A DNA stretch of 35,975 nucleotides from Candidatus Sungiibacteriota bacterium (GTDB lineage: Bacteria > Patescibacteriota > Minisyncoccia > Sungbacterales > HO2-52-23): assembly GCA_016196115.1 (NCBI GenBank), contig JACPYI010000002.1, positions 1 through 35,975 of the forward strand, given 5' to 3'. The notes below the pieces were generated by a model. That model worked only from the letters and a program-made list of their open reading frames with translations. It had not been told where the DNA came from and ran no database searches. The position numbers and the translations under genes are program-made. This document shows, one piece after another, positions 11,662 through 20,110 of the stretch. Positions within the stretch are counted from its first letter, which is position 1, and every line of letters starts with the position of its first letter.

Positions 11662-12837
11662 TTGTTAAATACGAAGAAAAAAGTTTTTGTAGGGATGTCG
11701 GGCGGGGTGGACTCGTCGGTCGCGGCGGCGCTTTTGCAGGAGCGCGGTTTTTTCATAACCGGGGTGCATATCAAGATGTGGTCGGATCCGGAGATTCCGT
11801 GCGCGTTCAAGGAAGACCGGTATGATGCGATGCGGGCGGCGGCCCATCTGGGGATTCCGTTCGAGACATGGGATCTGACGGCCGAATACAAACATGCGGT
11901 GGTAGAGTATATGATTGCCGAATACGCGGCAGGGCGTACGCCCAATCCGGACGTGATGTGCAACCGCGAGATCAAGTTCGGCGTTTTTTTGCGGCGCGCG
12001 CTGGTGGAGGGCGCGGATTTTATCGCGACCGGACATTACTCCAGAATTACGAAGCACAAAACACGTAACACGACACAAGAATACAGTTTATTGCAAGCGA
12101 AGGATATAAACAAAGACCAGTCATATTTTTTGTGGACGCTCACGCAGGAGCAGCTCCGGCACTGTTTGTTTCCCATCGGCGATTATACGAAGCCGGAAGT
12201 GCGGGCTGTGGCAAAAAAACTTGGGCTTCCCAATGCGGGCAAGCCGGATTCGCAGGGGATTTGTTTTATCGGCGAGATAGATATGGCGGAGTTTTTAAAA
12301 AAATACATTCCGGTGTGCCGCGGATCGGTAGTCACGACTTCGGGCAACGTGGTTGGCGAGCACGACGGGCTCTCATTTTATACCATGGGCCAGCGCCATG
12401 GGTTGGGAATCGGCGGCTCGCCTTCGTCAGGACTTCGGCGGAGCGAAGGCGGAATTCCGTATTACGTGGCGGAGAAAAACGCGAAGACCAATACGCTGGT
12501 GGTGGCCGAAGGACCGTACGATGAAAAACTTTTTTCAAGCAATCTTGCGGTTGCGGATGTGAATTGGATCTCCGGTGTGCCGCCAAGATTGCCTTTTGTA
12601 TGCGAAGCGCGTATCCGGTACCGGCAGCCGTTGCAGAAGTGTGTCGTTTCTCTTTGTCATCCCGAACGAAGTGAAGCCCGCCTGCCGGACGGGCAGGGAT
12701 CTCGACGAGATGCTTCGCCTTTAGCTCAGCATGAAATGCGAGTTGTTTTTAACGAGCCGCAGCGCGCGGTCACGCCCGGCCAGTCCGCAGTGTTTTACTC
12801 CAAGGATGAGATGCTCGGCGGCGGAATAATCCGGTAA
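11662..12837 (+). CDS. mnmA: tRNA-specific 2-thiouridylase MnmA
   Basis: MnmA installs 2-thiouridine at U34 of Lys, Glu and Gln tRNAs using ATP and relayed sulfur. The PP-loop SGGVDSS is at residues 13-19, the two catalytic cysteines in NPDVMC (C100) and DSQGIC (C201), and the KDQSYFLW and YTMGQRHGLGIGG motifs are present. The only start giving the complete N-terminus is TTG 11662, one base after tRNA-Ile; the first ATG (11695) would cut into the PP-loop. Cleavage at the tRNA 3' end would leave a nearly leaderless mRNA. At 391 residues it is somewhat long because of two in-frame palindromic insertions (about residues 252-263 and 331-357). Confidence 0.93.
   Translation: MLNTKKKVFVGMSGGVDSSVAAALLQERGFFITGVHIKMWSDPEIPCAFKEDRYDAMRAAAHLGIPFETWDLTAEYKHAVVEYMIAEYAAGRTPNPDVMCNREIKFGVFLRRALVEGADFIATGHYSRITKHKTRNTTQEYSLLQAKDINKDQSYFLWTLTQEQLRHCLFPIGDYTKPEVRAVAKKLGLPNAGKPDSQGICFIGEIDMAEFLKKYIPVCRGSVVTTSGNVVGEHDGLSFYTMGQRHGLGIGGSPSSGLRRSEGGIPYYVAEKNAKTNTLVVAEGPYDEKLFSSNLAVADVNWISGVPPRLPFVCEARIRYRQPLQKCVVSLCHPERSEARLPDGQGSRRDASPLAQHEMRVVFNEPQRAVTPGQSAVFYSKDEMLGGGIIR
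12419..12451 (+). repeat. In-frame palindromic insertion 1 in mnmA
   Basis: CGCCTTCG (12419-12426) and CGAAGGCG (12444-12451) form an inverted repeat around an ACTTCGG-containing centre. It is translated as SPSSGLRRSEGG in a loop that is short in E. coli MnmA. Confidence 0.65.
12656..12734 (+). repeat. In-frame dispersed repeat, insertion 2 in mnmA
   Basis: A degenerate member of the GTCATCC...GGATCT...CTCAG-ATGA repeat family of this window is translated as part of the C-terminal beta-barrel domain (CHPERSEARLPDGQGSRRD). It contains a nested CCCGCCTGCC/GGACGGGC palindrome. Confidence 0.7.
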
Positions 12838-12928
12838 AGTGAGAAGGCAAGGTCTTGCCTGACGGTGCGATTTATTGTATTCATACATCAAGAGCAGTTT
12901 TTTGATAACTAAAGAAAGGACGCGCATC

Positions 12929-14202
12929 ATGACTATGCGTAAACATAAAAGGTATGGACAAACCGGACCCTATCGTTCCGAGGCGTTTGGACTCGACACC
13001 GATCTCGAAGAATCTCCCTACGAGCTGGAAGAGAATTTTGATAATCTGATCGCCCGTTATTTTGGGGATGTGCGCCAGTTTGATTTGCTCAACCGTGCCC
13101 AAGAGCATGCCCTGTGGAGTCGCATTGAGAGTGCGCAAAAGCGCGAACGCCGCATCTTGTGTCAAACGCCAATGGCTATTTCCGTTCTGGACGATTTTTT
13201 GGATGAAGTGCGGCATAGCGAACCACCAAAAGGTACAAGAGAAAAGCATCGTGCCTTATTTGCCCGGGAAAAAGAACAATGCATCCGTTTTGTTCAAAGC
13301 ATATCCTGCGAGGTTGACGAGATCGCGCATAGCCTGGGGGCAGCACGTTCCAGATCGGAATTGCGCGGTATATCGCGACGGTTGTTTAAGACGTGGGAAA
13401 CGCTATTGGCGTATCCTGAAGTATTTGAGAACATTCGCCAGAAGCTGCAGGAGGAGTATGACAAGAAGCAAAACGACGTTGCCCTGTCGGGAATATATCG
13501 CAGATGGCAGAAAGCCGGTCATAGACTCGAAGGGATGAAAGCCGGCATGATCCGCGCCAACCTGCGCCTGGTCATTCATATGGCGAATCGCTATCGGGGC
13601 AGCGGCGTACCGTTTCTTGACCTGATCCAAGAAGGCAATATTGGCCTGATGCGCGCGCTCGAAAAATTCGAGCCGAGCCGCGGGCTCAAATTTGTTACCT
13701 ACGCGCATTGGTGGGTGCATCAAGCAATCACTCGTGCCATTTCCCAGCAATACCGCACCGTCCGGCTCCCCAACCACATCGGTGAGCGGAAAAACAAACT
13801 GCGCGCTGCAGTGGATCGTCTCTTGAGCCAGTACGGTCGGCATCCCACCACGGAAGAATTGAGCCGCGCATTGCGTTGGACACTCGTGAAAGTGGAAGAA
13901 TTGCAAGCGGCGGTGCAGCCTGTTGTTCGTCTTCAGCAACCGTCGGACAGCGACGACGGGAATTTGATGGACACCCTGGAAGGCAGTGCCTGGCCGACTG
14001 CCTCGCCAGTTTGACGGAGCGCGAAGCCTTTATCTTGCGCCTGCGCTATGGTCTGGAGTCAGAACAACCCCACACACTGCAAGAAATCGCCGATATGCTT
14101 GAGATAAGTCGTGAGCGTGTCCGCCAGATCGAGCGGCAAGCATTTGAGAAGCTGCGCCAACCGCATCGCAGTGCCATGCTGGCCGATTTTGTCAGTCCCT
14201 AA
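12929..14202 (+). pseudogene. Sigma-70 family RNA polymerase sigma factor, frameshifted between regions 3 and 4
   Basis: The frame opening at 12929 encodes region 1.2 (NLIARYFGDVRQFDLL), a non-conserved spacer, region 2 (NLRLVIHMANRYRGSG, DLIQEGNIGLMRALEKFEP, FVTYAHWWVHQAI), and region 3 up to DDGNLMDTLEG. It then stops at 14012-14014. Region 4 (ASLTEREAFILRLRYGL and the helix-turn-helix SRERVRQIERQAFEKL) continues in another frame to 14202. Compared with RpoD-type factors, about 20 residues of linker are missing, so a deletion of non-multiple-of-three length at about 13985-13995 explains the shift. It is broken as written: a true pseudogene, an assembly error or, less likely, recoding. AAAGGA 8 nt before ATG 12929 decides that start over ATG 12875. 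Confidence 0.85.
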
Positions 14203-14212
14203 TTTTTTGCAT

Positions 14213-14242
14213 AACCGCCGTTCCGAGGAGCGGCGGCTTTTA
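14213..14242 (+). terminator. Terminator after the sigma factor gene
   Basis: CCGCCG (14215-14220) pairs with CGGCGG (14231-14236), extended by TTC/GAG, and is followed by CTTTTACTTTTTT. Confidence 0.75.
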
Positions 14243-14251
14243 CTTTTTTGG

Positions 14252-14280
14252 TTGTCCAAAAAGCGAAAATACGTTATCCT
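14252..14280 (+). promoter_or_regulatory. alaS promoter, near-leaderless
   Basis: TTGTCC (14252-14257) and TATCCT (14275-14280) are spaced by 17 nt. Eight nt separate the -10 box from the alaS ATG at 14289, so any leader is at most a base or two long. Confidence 0.6.
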
Positions 14281-14288
14281 GTTTTCAT

Positions 14289-16181
14289 ATGCAATCGTCC
14301 GAGATCCGGCAAAAATTTTTTGAGTTTTTCGAGGCGCGGGGGCATAGGGTAGTTCCTTCGTCTTCGCTTATACCCGACGACCCATCGGTGCTTTTGACGA
14401 CCGCGGGTATGCAGCAATTTAAGCCCTACTATACGGGCGATGCGGATTCGATGACCAGTGTGCATCCTATGCTTGGTAAACCGCTTGGTTCAAAAAATGC
14501 CGTATCAATTCAAAAATCGTTCCGTACATCGGACATTGATGAAGTGGGAGATGAGCGGCATCTTACATTTTTTGAAATGATGGGTAACTTCAGTTTCGGC
14601 GGATATTTCAAAGAAGGGGCGATTAAATTGGCACATGAATTTTTGACGTCAAAAGAATGGATGGATTTAGAAATTTCTTATGTTACTATTTTTCAAGGAA
14701 AAGAAGATATCGGGGTTCCAAAAGACGAAGAGTCGAAAGAAGATATCGGGGTTCCAAAAGACGAAGAGTCGAAAAGAATATGGCAGTCGCTCGGCATCGC
14801 CGACATTCGGGAAGAAGGCATGGAAGACGTATTCTGGGGTCCGACGGGATCGTCAGGGCCGTGCGGGCCGACCACGGAAATTTATTGCAAAAACGGCGCC
14901 GGGCAGGATATCGAGGTCTGGAATATCGTATTCAACGAATTTTTTTTCAACGGCTCGCGCGAGGAATTGCTCGCAGGCAACTCCGGAAAAAAACTGGAAC
15001 GGCTTAAAACCCCGGGTGTGGATACGGGCATGGGCTTGGAGCGGCTGGTGATGGTCGTACAGAAAACAACGACGATTTTTGAGACGGATTTATTCGCACC
15101 GATTCATAGTTTTATGCGAGGTAATGCGAGTCGTCAAGAAGAGATGCGTATTATCGCAGATCATGTAAGAGCCGTAACATTTTTGCTTGCCGATGGAGTT
15201 CGACCGTCGAATAAAGAGAGAGGGTATATTTTAAGACGATTGATCAGGCGCGCGATAATACAGTGGCAACAGTTAGGGTTTTCTCGTCATGGTCTCTCCA
15301 ATTTGATTAAGGGGATGATGGACCAATATGGAGTTTTCTATGAGGAGACTAAACATAATCAAGGAACAGTCGATCATGAATTTTATGTCGAAGCCGAGAA
15401 GTTTGATCGAACATTGAAAACTGGGGCAAAAGAATTTTTTGATAGATTTCCGGATATGAAAATCAAAGAGGGTGCGTTCGGCTTTCACCAGATAAAAAGA
15501 ATTTCCGGAGATGATGCATTTTATTTTCATCAAAGTTATGGCTTGACTCTTGATGTGATAAAGGACTTTGCAAAAAAAGGAGGGCACATCGTTGAGGTAG
15601 ACGAAAAGGAATTTGAGAGTGCATTGGAAAGACATCGGGAAATTTCCCGCGCCGGATCGCAGTCGAAATTCGGCGGGCATGGGTTGTATATGAAGACCGG
15701 AGAGGTTACGATCCGCGACGAATCCGAGGTGGAGAAGGTGACGCGGCTGCACACGGCCACTCACCTGATGCACGCGGCATTGCGGGCGGTGCTCGGGCCC
15801 GAGGTGCGGCAGGACGGGTCCGACATTACGGTGGAGCGCACACGGTTTGATTTTCGTTTTGGCAGGAAAGTGACGCCGGATGAATTGAAAAAAGTTGAGG
15901 ATTGGGTGAATGAAGCGGTTGAAAAAGACCTGACCGTGAAATGGGAAGAGATGTCATACGAGGAAGCCATCGCCCGGGGTGCGCTTGGATTTTTTCATGA
16001 AAAATATCCAGTGCGCGTGAAAGTGTACACCATGTTTGATCCAGACACCAACGAGGTATATTCAAAAGAATTGTGCGGCGGCCCGCATGTCGCGCATACC
16101 AACGAGGTCGGCCGTTTTCGCATTGTGAAAGAAGAGTCATCCTCCGCGGGCGTGCGCCGCATCCGCGGAGTGGTGGAATAG
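14289..16181 (+). CDS. alaS: Alanyl-tRNA synthetase, short form lacking C-Ala
   Basis: The 630-residue enzyme charges tRNA-Ala. The class II catalytic core is clear (FFEARGHRVVPSSSLIPDDPS, GMQQFKPYY, motif 2 region RHLTFFEMMGNFSFG, GVDTGMGLERL motif 3). The editing domain carries its zinc ligands HTATHLMH and CGGPH near the C-terminus. The usual C-Ala/dimerisation domain (total about 870 aa in E. coli) is absent; the protein ends directly after the editing domain, as in many Patescibacteria. A perfect 36-bp tandem duplication encodes KEDIGVPKDEES twice (residues 138-161). A short deletion-like gap relative to other AlaRS is not obvious. Transcription appears near-leaderless. Confidence 0.95.
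   Translation: MQSSEIRQKFFEFFEARGHRVVPSSSLIPDDPSVLLTTAGMQQFKPYYTGDADSMTSVHPMLGKPLGSKNAVSIQKSFRTSDIDEVGDERHLTFFEMMGNFSFGGYFKEGAIKLAHEFLTSKEWMDLEISYVTIFQGKEDIGVPKDEESKEDIGVPKDEESKRIWQSLGIADIREEGMEDVFWGPTGSSGPCGPTTEIYCKNGAGQDIEVWNIVFNEFFFNGSREELLAGNSGKKLERLKTPGVDTGMGLERLVMVVQKTTTIFETDLFAPIHSFMRGNASRQEEMRIIADHVRAVTFLLADGVRPSNKERGYILRRLIRRAIIQWQQLGFSRHGLSNLIKGMMDQYGVFYEETKHNQGTVDHEFYVEAEKFDRTLKTGAKEFFDRFPDMKIKEGAFGFHQIKRISGDDAFYFHQSYGLTLDVIKDFAKKGGHIVEVDEKEFESALERHREISRAGSQSKFGGHGLYMKTGEVTIRDESEVEKVTRLHTATHLMHAALRAVLGPEVRQDGSDITVERTRFDFRFGRKVTPDELKKVEDWVNEAVEKDLTVKWEEMSYEEAIARGALGFFHEKYPVRVKVYTMFDPDTNEVYSKELCGGPHVAHTNEVGRFRIVKEESSSAGVRRIRGVVE
14700..14771 (+). repeat. 36-bp perfect tandem duplication in alaS
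   Basis: Positions 14700-14735 and 14736-14771 are identical, each encoding KEDIGVPKDEES in the catalytic domain. The duplication is exactly 12 codons, so the frame is preserved. Confidence 0.9.
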
Positions 16182-16195
16182 AAAACCCGGCCGGA

Positions 16196-16225
16196 TTGGT
16201 GTTTCATTTTGAATTTTGGTATACT
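16196..16225 (+). promoter_or_regulatory. Leaderless promoter of the PilM/FtsA-like gene
   Basis: TTGGTG (16196-16201) and TATACT (16220-16225) are spaced by 18 nt. The -10 box ends exactly 6 nt before the ATG at 16232. Confidence 0.6.
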
Positions 16226-16231
16226 GCGGTC

Positions 16232-17290
16232 ATGTCTTTCCTGAGAAAAGAAAAATCGCATCTGTCTGCGGCGCTTGACGTCGGATCGCGGACCATCAAG
16301 GGGCTGGTGTTCGAAGTTTCCGATACGGGTCTGATCATAAAAGCCCACAAGCGCATCGTGATCCAGATGCCCGCCGCGTATCGCGCACCCAGGATCGTCG
16401 GCGAACTTCACACGACACTTGCCGATATAATCAAAGAATTCGGCCGGATTCCCGGAAAAGTAATCGCCGGATTCGGAACCAGTTTGGCTGAATATCGCGT
16501 CGAGCAATGGGATGTGGAGCCGAGGGAAAAAATGCGTCTTGACCGGAAATATCTGGCTGGATACTTCAACGGTCTATTTGGGCAGCATGAGGAAAAAGAC
16601 CGGGCAACGATGGCGACTCCGGTGAGTATCGAGATCAACGGATACCCGGTCAGGCCCGAAGTCCTTGACGGCGATGCTCGGCACTCCCTTTTCATGCTTG
16701 GAGGAGCGTGTCGCGACATCCGATTTCGCACCGTTGTCTCGTATTTTCCGTCCGAGATTAGGACCCTGCTTGCCGAGATGAAACAAATGCTTGGAGGGGT
16801 TCCGATTGAGTTTATTCCTTTAGCATCTGTATATCAGGAAGCATTGGCGTATCGGCTCAACGTGCGCGATGCGCTCCTGATCGATATTGGCGGGACCAGC
16901 ACCATGCTCGTGCTGCTCAAAGATGGGATGCTGGTGCAGACCGTTGCCTTTCCGTTCGGCGTTTTCTCCATCGGCAAGAAAGTTGCCAAAGAAACCAGTG
17001 TGTGGAGTCAGTGCTTGCGTAATGCAGCCGACTCTCTCTATTCTTTTGGTCCTCTCACCGGAGAGACGTATCTTGTCGGCGGCGGCGCCCGTATCCCGGA
17101 ATTGCGTTCGTATGTGGAGCAGGGCGAGTGGCTGAAAAGCATTTCGTATGCCGCAACTCCCCACGTGATCGTGCTCGAAGGTAAGTCATTGCTTGCTCGT
17201 GATGCCCTGGCTGGATTTTTGCAGGGTCCTGAAGATGCCGGGCTTGCGTCAGTGGTAGAGTACAGCATGCATCATGAAGTAATCATATAA
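16232..17290 (+). CDS. Actin-like ATPase of the PilM/FtsA type
   Basis: The 352-residue cytoplasmic protein shows the actin/Hsp70 nucleotide-binding pattern: phosphate-1 ALDVGSRTIKGLVFEV near residues 14-29, phosphate-2 LLIDIGGTSTMLVLL in the middle, and the adenosine motif TYLVGGGARIPELRSYV. PilM links type IV pilus assembly to the membrane; FtsA anchors FtsZ. A prepilin gene elsewhere in the window and the membrane-anchored partner immediately downstream (7-nt gap) favour a PilM-like surface-apparatus role, but the family cannot be fixed by eye. The frame extends upstream into alaS; I chose ATG 16232 because upstream residues do not fit and a TATACT box is placed for leaderless transcription from this codon. 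Confidence 0.7.
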   Translation: MSFLRKEKSHLSAALDVGSRTIKGLVFEVSDTGLIIKAHKRIVIQMPAAYRAPRIVGELHTTLADIIKEFGRIPGKVIAGFGTSLAEYRVEQWDVEPREKMRLDRKYLAGYFNGLFGQHEEKDRATMATPVSIEINGYPVRPEVLDGDARHSLFMLGGACRDIRFRTVVSYFPSEIRTLLAEMKQMLGGVPIEFIPLASVYQEALAYRLNVRDALLIDIGGTSTMLVLLKDGMLVQTVAFPFGVFSIGKKVAKETSVWSQCLRNAADSLYSFGPLTGETYLVGGGARIPELRSYVEQGEWLKSISYAATPHVIVLEGKSLLARDALAGFLQGPEDAGLASVVEYSMHHEVII

Positions 17291-17297
17291 GATCATT

Positions 17298-18737
17298 ATG
17301 GTCAACGATCCTTTGCATAAAAAAATAGCCGACGGCATCAGAGTCCGTTCTGCAAGCAAGATTCCGATCCAAAAACCGCCGAAAAAATCTGCTGCGTCAG
17401 ACAAGGGAGCCGAGGAACTGATCATTCATCCCTATGTGCCAACCGGTAACGGAGGTTTTACCACATGGTCTTCTTTTCCTCAAGCCCTGTCCGAACCAAT
17501 CCCATCCGGTCAGAGAACCATCATGGCCGATGTCGTGCGGCATGCATCCCCCAGACCCTATGCGCTCTGGGGTATGATGGCGGGCATGATCCTGATCGTG
17601 GGATCGGGCATTGTGCTCTCGACCGTATTGAGCCGCGCGACCGTGCGGGTCAAGCCCAAGATTGAGGTTGTGACCATCCAAAACGTGTCTGTTATTTTTG
17701 ATACGGCAATCTTCCAACCGATTCCCGAACAAAAAACAATTCCGGCAGAGCATCTGCATTTTACCGAAGCCCGTACGCAAGAGGTTGGTGTCAGCGTCGT
17801 AAAGTATGTTGAGGCGCATAGCCACGGCATAGTCACGATTTCCAACCAATACGGCATCGCACCCCAGCGTCTGATTGCGCAAAGCAGATTTCTCACACCG
17901 TCCGGAGTGTTGTTCCGCCTTGCCAATTCGCTTGTTGTTCCTGGCGCAGTATTGGAAAAGGGAACGCTCACGCCTCGATCAATTGATGCTGAACTGATTG
18001 CGGATATTCCGGGCGAGCACGCAAATCTTTCCGGTCCGATGCGGTTAAAGATTTCCGGATTTCAGGGCACGCCCAAGTATGACGGTTTTGCGGTAGTCGC
18101 GCCCAATGGTTTTGGCGGAGGTTTCCGGGGCACGAAAAAAGTTCCGAGCGATATGGATATGCAGGGCGCCCAACAAGCAGCCACCAAAAAAGTGTATGAT
18201 GAATTAAAACAGCAGATGCAGCAAAAAATTCCGCCCGGGTTGCGTCTTGTTGACGGGTTCCAGGAAATCCGCATTGTCAAGGTGGCTCTCGATGATCCTC
18301 GACCCCTTGGAGAGGGGATAATTGATCAAGGCCAGCAGCATGACAAACTTGCGGTGCGGGCGGTCGCCGAAGGTGATGCTCTGGTTTTTCACGAAGACGA
18401 CGTGATCGCATTGCTTAAAGGAGTGCTTCTGCCGCAAGACAATACCAAGGTATTTGTTGACAATTCCGTAAACCTAACCTACGCGGTGCATACGCTCAAT
18501 TTTGATCGGGGACGCGCCGATGCAATGATACAGGGAAGTATCAAAACAAAACAGCCCCTCACCCAGGTCCAGCGCGACGACTTGGCAACTGCATTGGCCA
18601 ATAAAAAACAGGGCTCGGTGCGGGAGTTTTTCAACTCGCGCAATGATGTTGTTTTGTCATCCCTCTCCGTGTTCCCTCCGTGGAAATCAACCTTGCCGTC
18701 CAGCGCCGGACGCATTCAGGTTGTGGAGGAAGAATAA
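17298..18737 (+). CDS. Membrane-anchored extracytoplasmic protein, baseplate-J-like in pattern
   Basis: The 479-residue protein has a cytoplasmic N-terminus of about 90 residues, one transmembrane helix (ALWGMMAGMILIVGSGIVLS), and a large outer domain. The outer part contains HGIVTISNQYGIAPQRLIAQSRF, LVVPGAVLEKG, and ISGFQGTPKYDGF. These resemble the proteins often labelled baseplate J-like in Patescibacteria genomes, but that name is tentative and no phage genes lie nearby. It follows the PilM/FtsA-like gene by 7 nt, so the two may form an envelope-spanning pair. A TATAAG box (17286-17291) ends 6 nt before the ATG and includes the upstream stop codon. Function is unknown. Confidence 0.6.
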   Translation: MVNDPLHKKIADGIRVRSASKIPIQKPPKKSAASDKGAEELIIHPYVPTGNGGFTTWSSFPQALSEPIPSGQRTIMADVVRHASPRPYALWGMMAGMILIVGSGIVLSTVLSRATVRVKPKIEVVTIQNVSVIFDTAIFQPIPEQKTIPAEHLHFTEARTQEVGVSVVKYVEAHSHGIVTISNQYGIAPQRLIAQSRFLTPSGVLFRLANSLVVPGAVLEKGTLTPRSIDAELIADIPGEHANLSGPMRLKISGFQGTPKYDGFAVVAPNGFGGGFRGTKKVPSDMDMQGAQQAATKKVYDELKQQMQQKIPPGLRLVDGFQEIRIVKVALDDPRPLGEGIIDQGQQHDKLAVRAVAEGDALVFHEDDVIALLKGVLLPQDNTKVFVDNSVNLTYAVHTLNFDRGRADAMIQGSIKTKQPLTQVQRDDLATALANKKQGSVREFFNSRNDVVLSSLSVFPPWKSTLPSSAGRIQVVEEE

Positions 18738-18775
18738 ATACGTATCCGACTCCTGCCGCATCAACGCATTATGTT

Positions 18776-19000
18776 TTATCTCGTCGTATACGGCACGAGC
18801 GCCAGATACCGCGCCCGCTTAGCCGCAACAGCAAGGCGGCGCTGGTGAAAGGCGCAGAGGCCGGATTTGTGGCGGGGATATATTTTCCCCTGGCTGCTCA
18901 TAAAACGGCGCACAAGTTCTGCGTCTTTATAATCAATCACGTCGCGATTGACGGTGCAAAAATAACATTGTTTTTGTTCTTGCTGCGGTTGCGGGCGCAT
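18776..19000 (-). CDS. rpsR: 30S ribosomal protein bS18
   Basis: The 74-residue product contains the bS18 signature: CYFC near the start, DYKDAELVRRFMSSQGKI, and PRHKSGLCAFHQRRLAVAAKRAR. It binds bS6 on the platform of the small subunit. It starts 2 nt after the ssb stop in the conserved order rpsF-ssb-rpsR. The two Cys pairs are zinc-type positions kept in some bS18 variants. Confidence 0.95.
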   Translation of the reverse strand: MRPQPQQEQKQCYFCTVNRDVIDYKDAELVRRFMSSQGKIYPRHKSGLCAFHQRRLAVAAKRARYLALVPYTTR

Positions 19001-19002
19001 AT

Positions 19003-19545
19003 TCAGAATGGAATGTCTTTTACGTCTATTTCCTGTTCGTCTCCGGGAAGTTCGATGATGGGGGTGGTGTCTTCGGCCGGAGATTTTTGTTCATGCTGGT
19101 CGGTCGGAGCTGACTGATTATATCCTTCTCCTTGTTGTCCGCTTCCGCTTCTTGGCGCGCCTTGCTCGCTGCTCATCCTGCCTGTGGAGAGCGGCGCCGA
19201 ACCACCTCCCATTCCTGCCGGACGCGGACCGAACTGAAATTCATCGACTACGATCTCGGTCCGCGTGTGCTTGGCCCCGCTCTGGTCGTCCCATGAGCGG
19301 GTCTGCAAGCGCCCTTCGATAAACATGCTGCTTCCTTTCTTCATATACTGTGCGATGATCTCGGCGGATCGAGCCCATGCGACAATGTTATGAAATTCAA
19401 CCTGTTCTTGCCGCTGTCCGGCCGCGTTATTAAAGGATCGGTTGGTTGCAATGCCAAATGTACATACGGCCTGCCCGTTGGGCGTTTGGCGAAGTTCCGG
19501 ATCACGCGTCAGATTGCCGAAAAGAAATACCTTGTTGAGATTCAT
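19003..19545 (-). CDS. ssb: Single-stranded DNA-binding protein SSB
   Basis: The 180-residue protein has an N-terminal OB fold (MNLNKVFLFGNLTRDPELRQ, FGIATNRSF, VEFHNIVAW, MFIEGRLQTRSWDDQ), then a Gly/Ser/Gln-rich disordered linker, and the acidic tail ending DVKDIPF that recruits partner proteins. An upstream in-frame start at 19590 would include translated repeat sequence, so ATG 19545 is preferred. It lies between rpsF and rpsR, the classic operon. Confidence 0.95.
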   Translation of the reverse strand: MNLNKVFLFGNLTRDPELRQTPNGQAVCTFGIATNRSFNNAAGQRQEQVEFHNIVAWARSAEIIAQYMKKGSSMFIEGRLQTRSWDDQSGAKHTRTEIVVDEFQFGPRPAGMGGGSAPLSTGRMSSEQGAPRSGSGQQGEGYNQSAPTDQHEQKSPAEDTTPIIELPGDEQEIDVKDIPF

Positions 19546-19554
19546 AACCCATCT

Positions 19555-19618
19555 GTCATCCTGAATGAAATGAAGGTTCTCTCGCTCCAATGAGATTCTT
19601 CGCTACACTCAGAATGAC
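19555..19618. repeat. GTCATCC...AGAATGAC dispersed repeat between rpsF and ssb
   Basis: The unit is bounded by GTCATCCTGAATGAA and CACTCAGAATGAC with GAGATTCTTCGC inside, matching the copy between atpE and atpF and the piece inside atpG. Confidence 0.75.
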
Positions 19619-19635
19619 AAGTCAAAGAAACCATC

Positions 19636-20103
19636 TTACCTTCCCAATATCTCCTCCAATTTTTTATCGAGCGCCTCCAAATCAAGCCGTGTGTCTTCGC
19701 TTGGGATCTGGCGCACTGGATCACGCATCTCTCGCACAGGACTCTTGGCGGTTGAACCAAAGGAGGTACGCGCGCCAATCGAACGGATAAAGGGCTTTCG
19801 CTTCTCGATTTCCTCTTCAAGTATAAGGAATCGGAGCGTCTCGCCGTGTCCCTTGAATTTCTTCTCAAACTCCGCGATGCGCCCGGGCTGCAACCGGAAC
19901 GTGGTGCATCCGAAGTACGCGTTGCCTTGTTTTTTAATCTGGTATGCGAGTTTCTGTTTTCTTGGCTGCTCCGCTCTGCGAATCGTGCCTCCCAGCTCAT
20001 CAATCAGGCCGGAGAGCTTTCCCACATACGCCAAAACCTCCGTTTCGGCGAGCGCAGGGGAAAGAAGATAGGCCGCTTCGTAGTTTTTGGCATCAGAATC
20101 CAT
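19636..20103 (-). CDS. rpsF: 30S ribosomal protein bS6
   Basis: The 155-residue protein has a bS6 core (KNYEAAYLLSPALAE, LGGTIRRAEQPRKQKLAYQI, NAYFGCTTFRLQPGRIAEFEKK, LRFLIL) followed by a C-terminal extension of about 50 residues ending in a predicted amphipathic helix (LEALDKKLEEILG). bS6 pairs with bS18 on the subunit platform. ATG 20103 is chosen over an in-frame start at 20139 because it gives the family N-terminus and lies just downstream of a consensus promoter. First gene of rpsF-ssb-rpsR. Confidence 0.95.
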   Translation of the reverse strand: MDSDAKNYEAAYLLSPALAETEVLAYVGKLSGLIDELGGTIRRAEQPRKQKLAYQIKKQGNAYFGCTTFRLQPGRIAEFEKKFKGHGETLRFLILEEEIEKRKPFIRSIGARTSFGSTAKSPVREMRDPVRQIPSEDTRLDLEALDKKLEEILGR

Positions 20104-20110
20104 GACTTTT

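Noticed and set aside
12845-12860. AGGCAA/TTGCCT hairpin after mnmA as a terminator
   Set aside because: It has a 6-bp stem with no following U-tract; a possible -35 box (TTGCCT) overlaps it, so its role is unclear.
14657-15051. Basic ORFs overlapping alaS around the tandem duplication
   Set aside because: They are other-frame shadows; the alaS frame has conserved motifs throughout.
17298-18737. Phage origin based on baseplate J-like resemblance
   Set aside because: No other phage gene is nearby and the protein has a membrane anchor and a PilM/FtsA-like partner.
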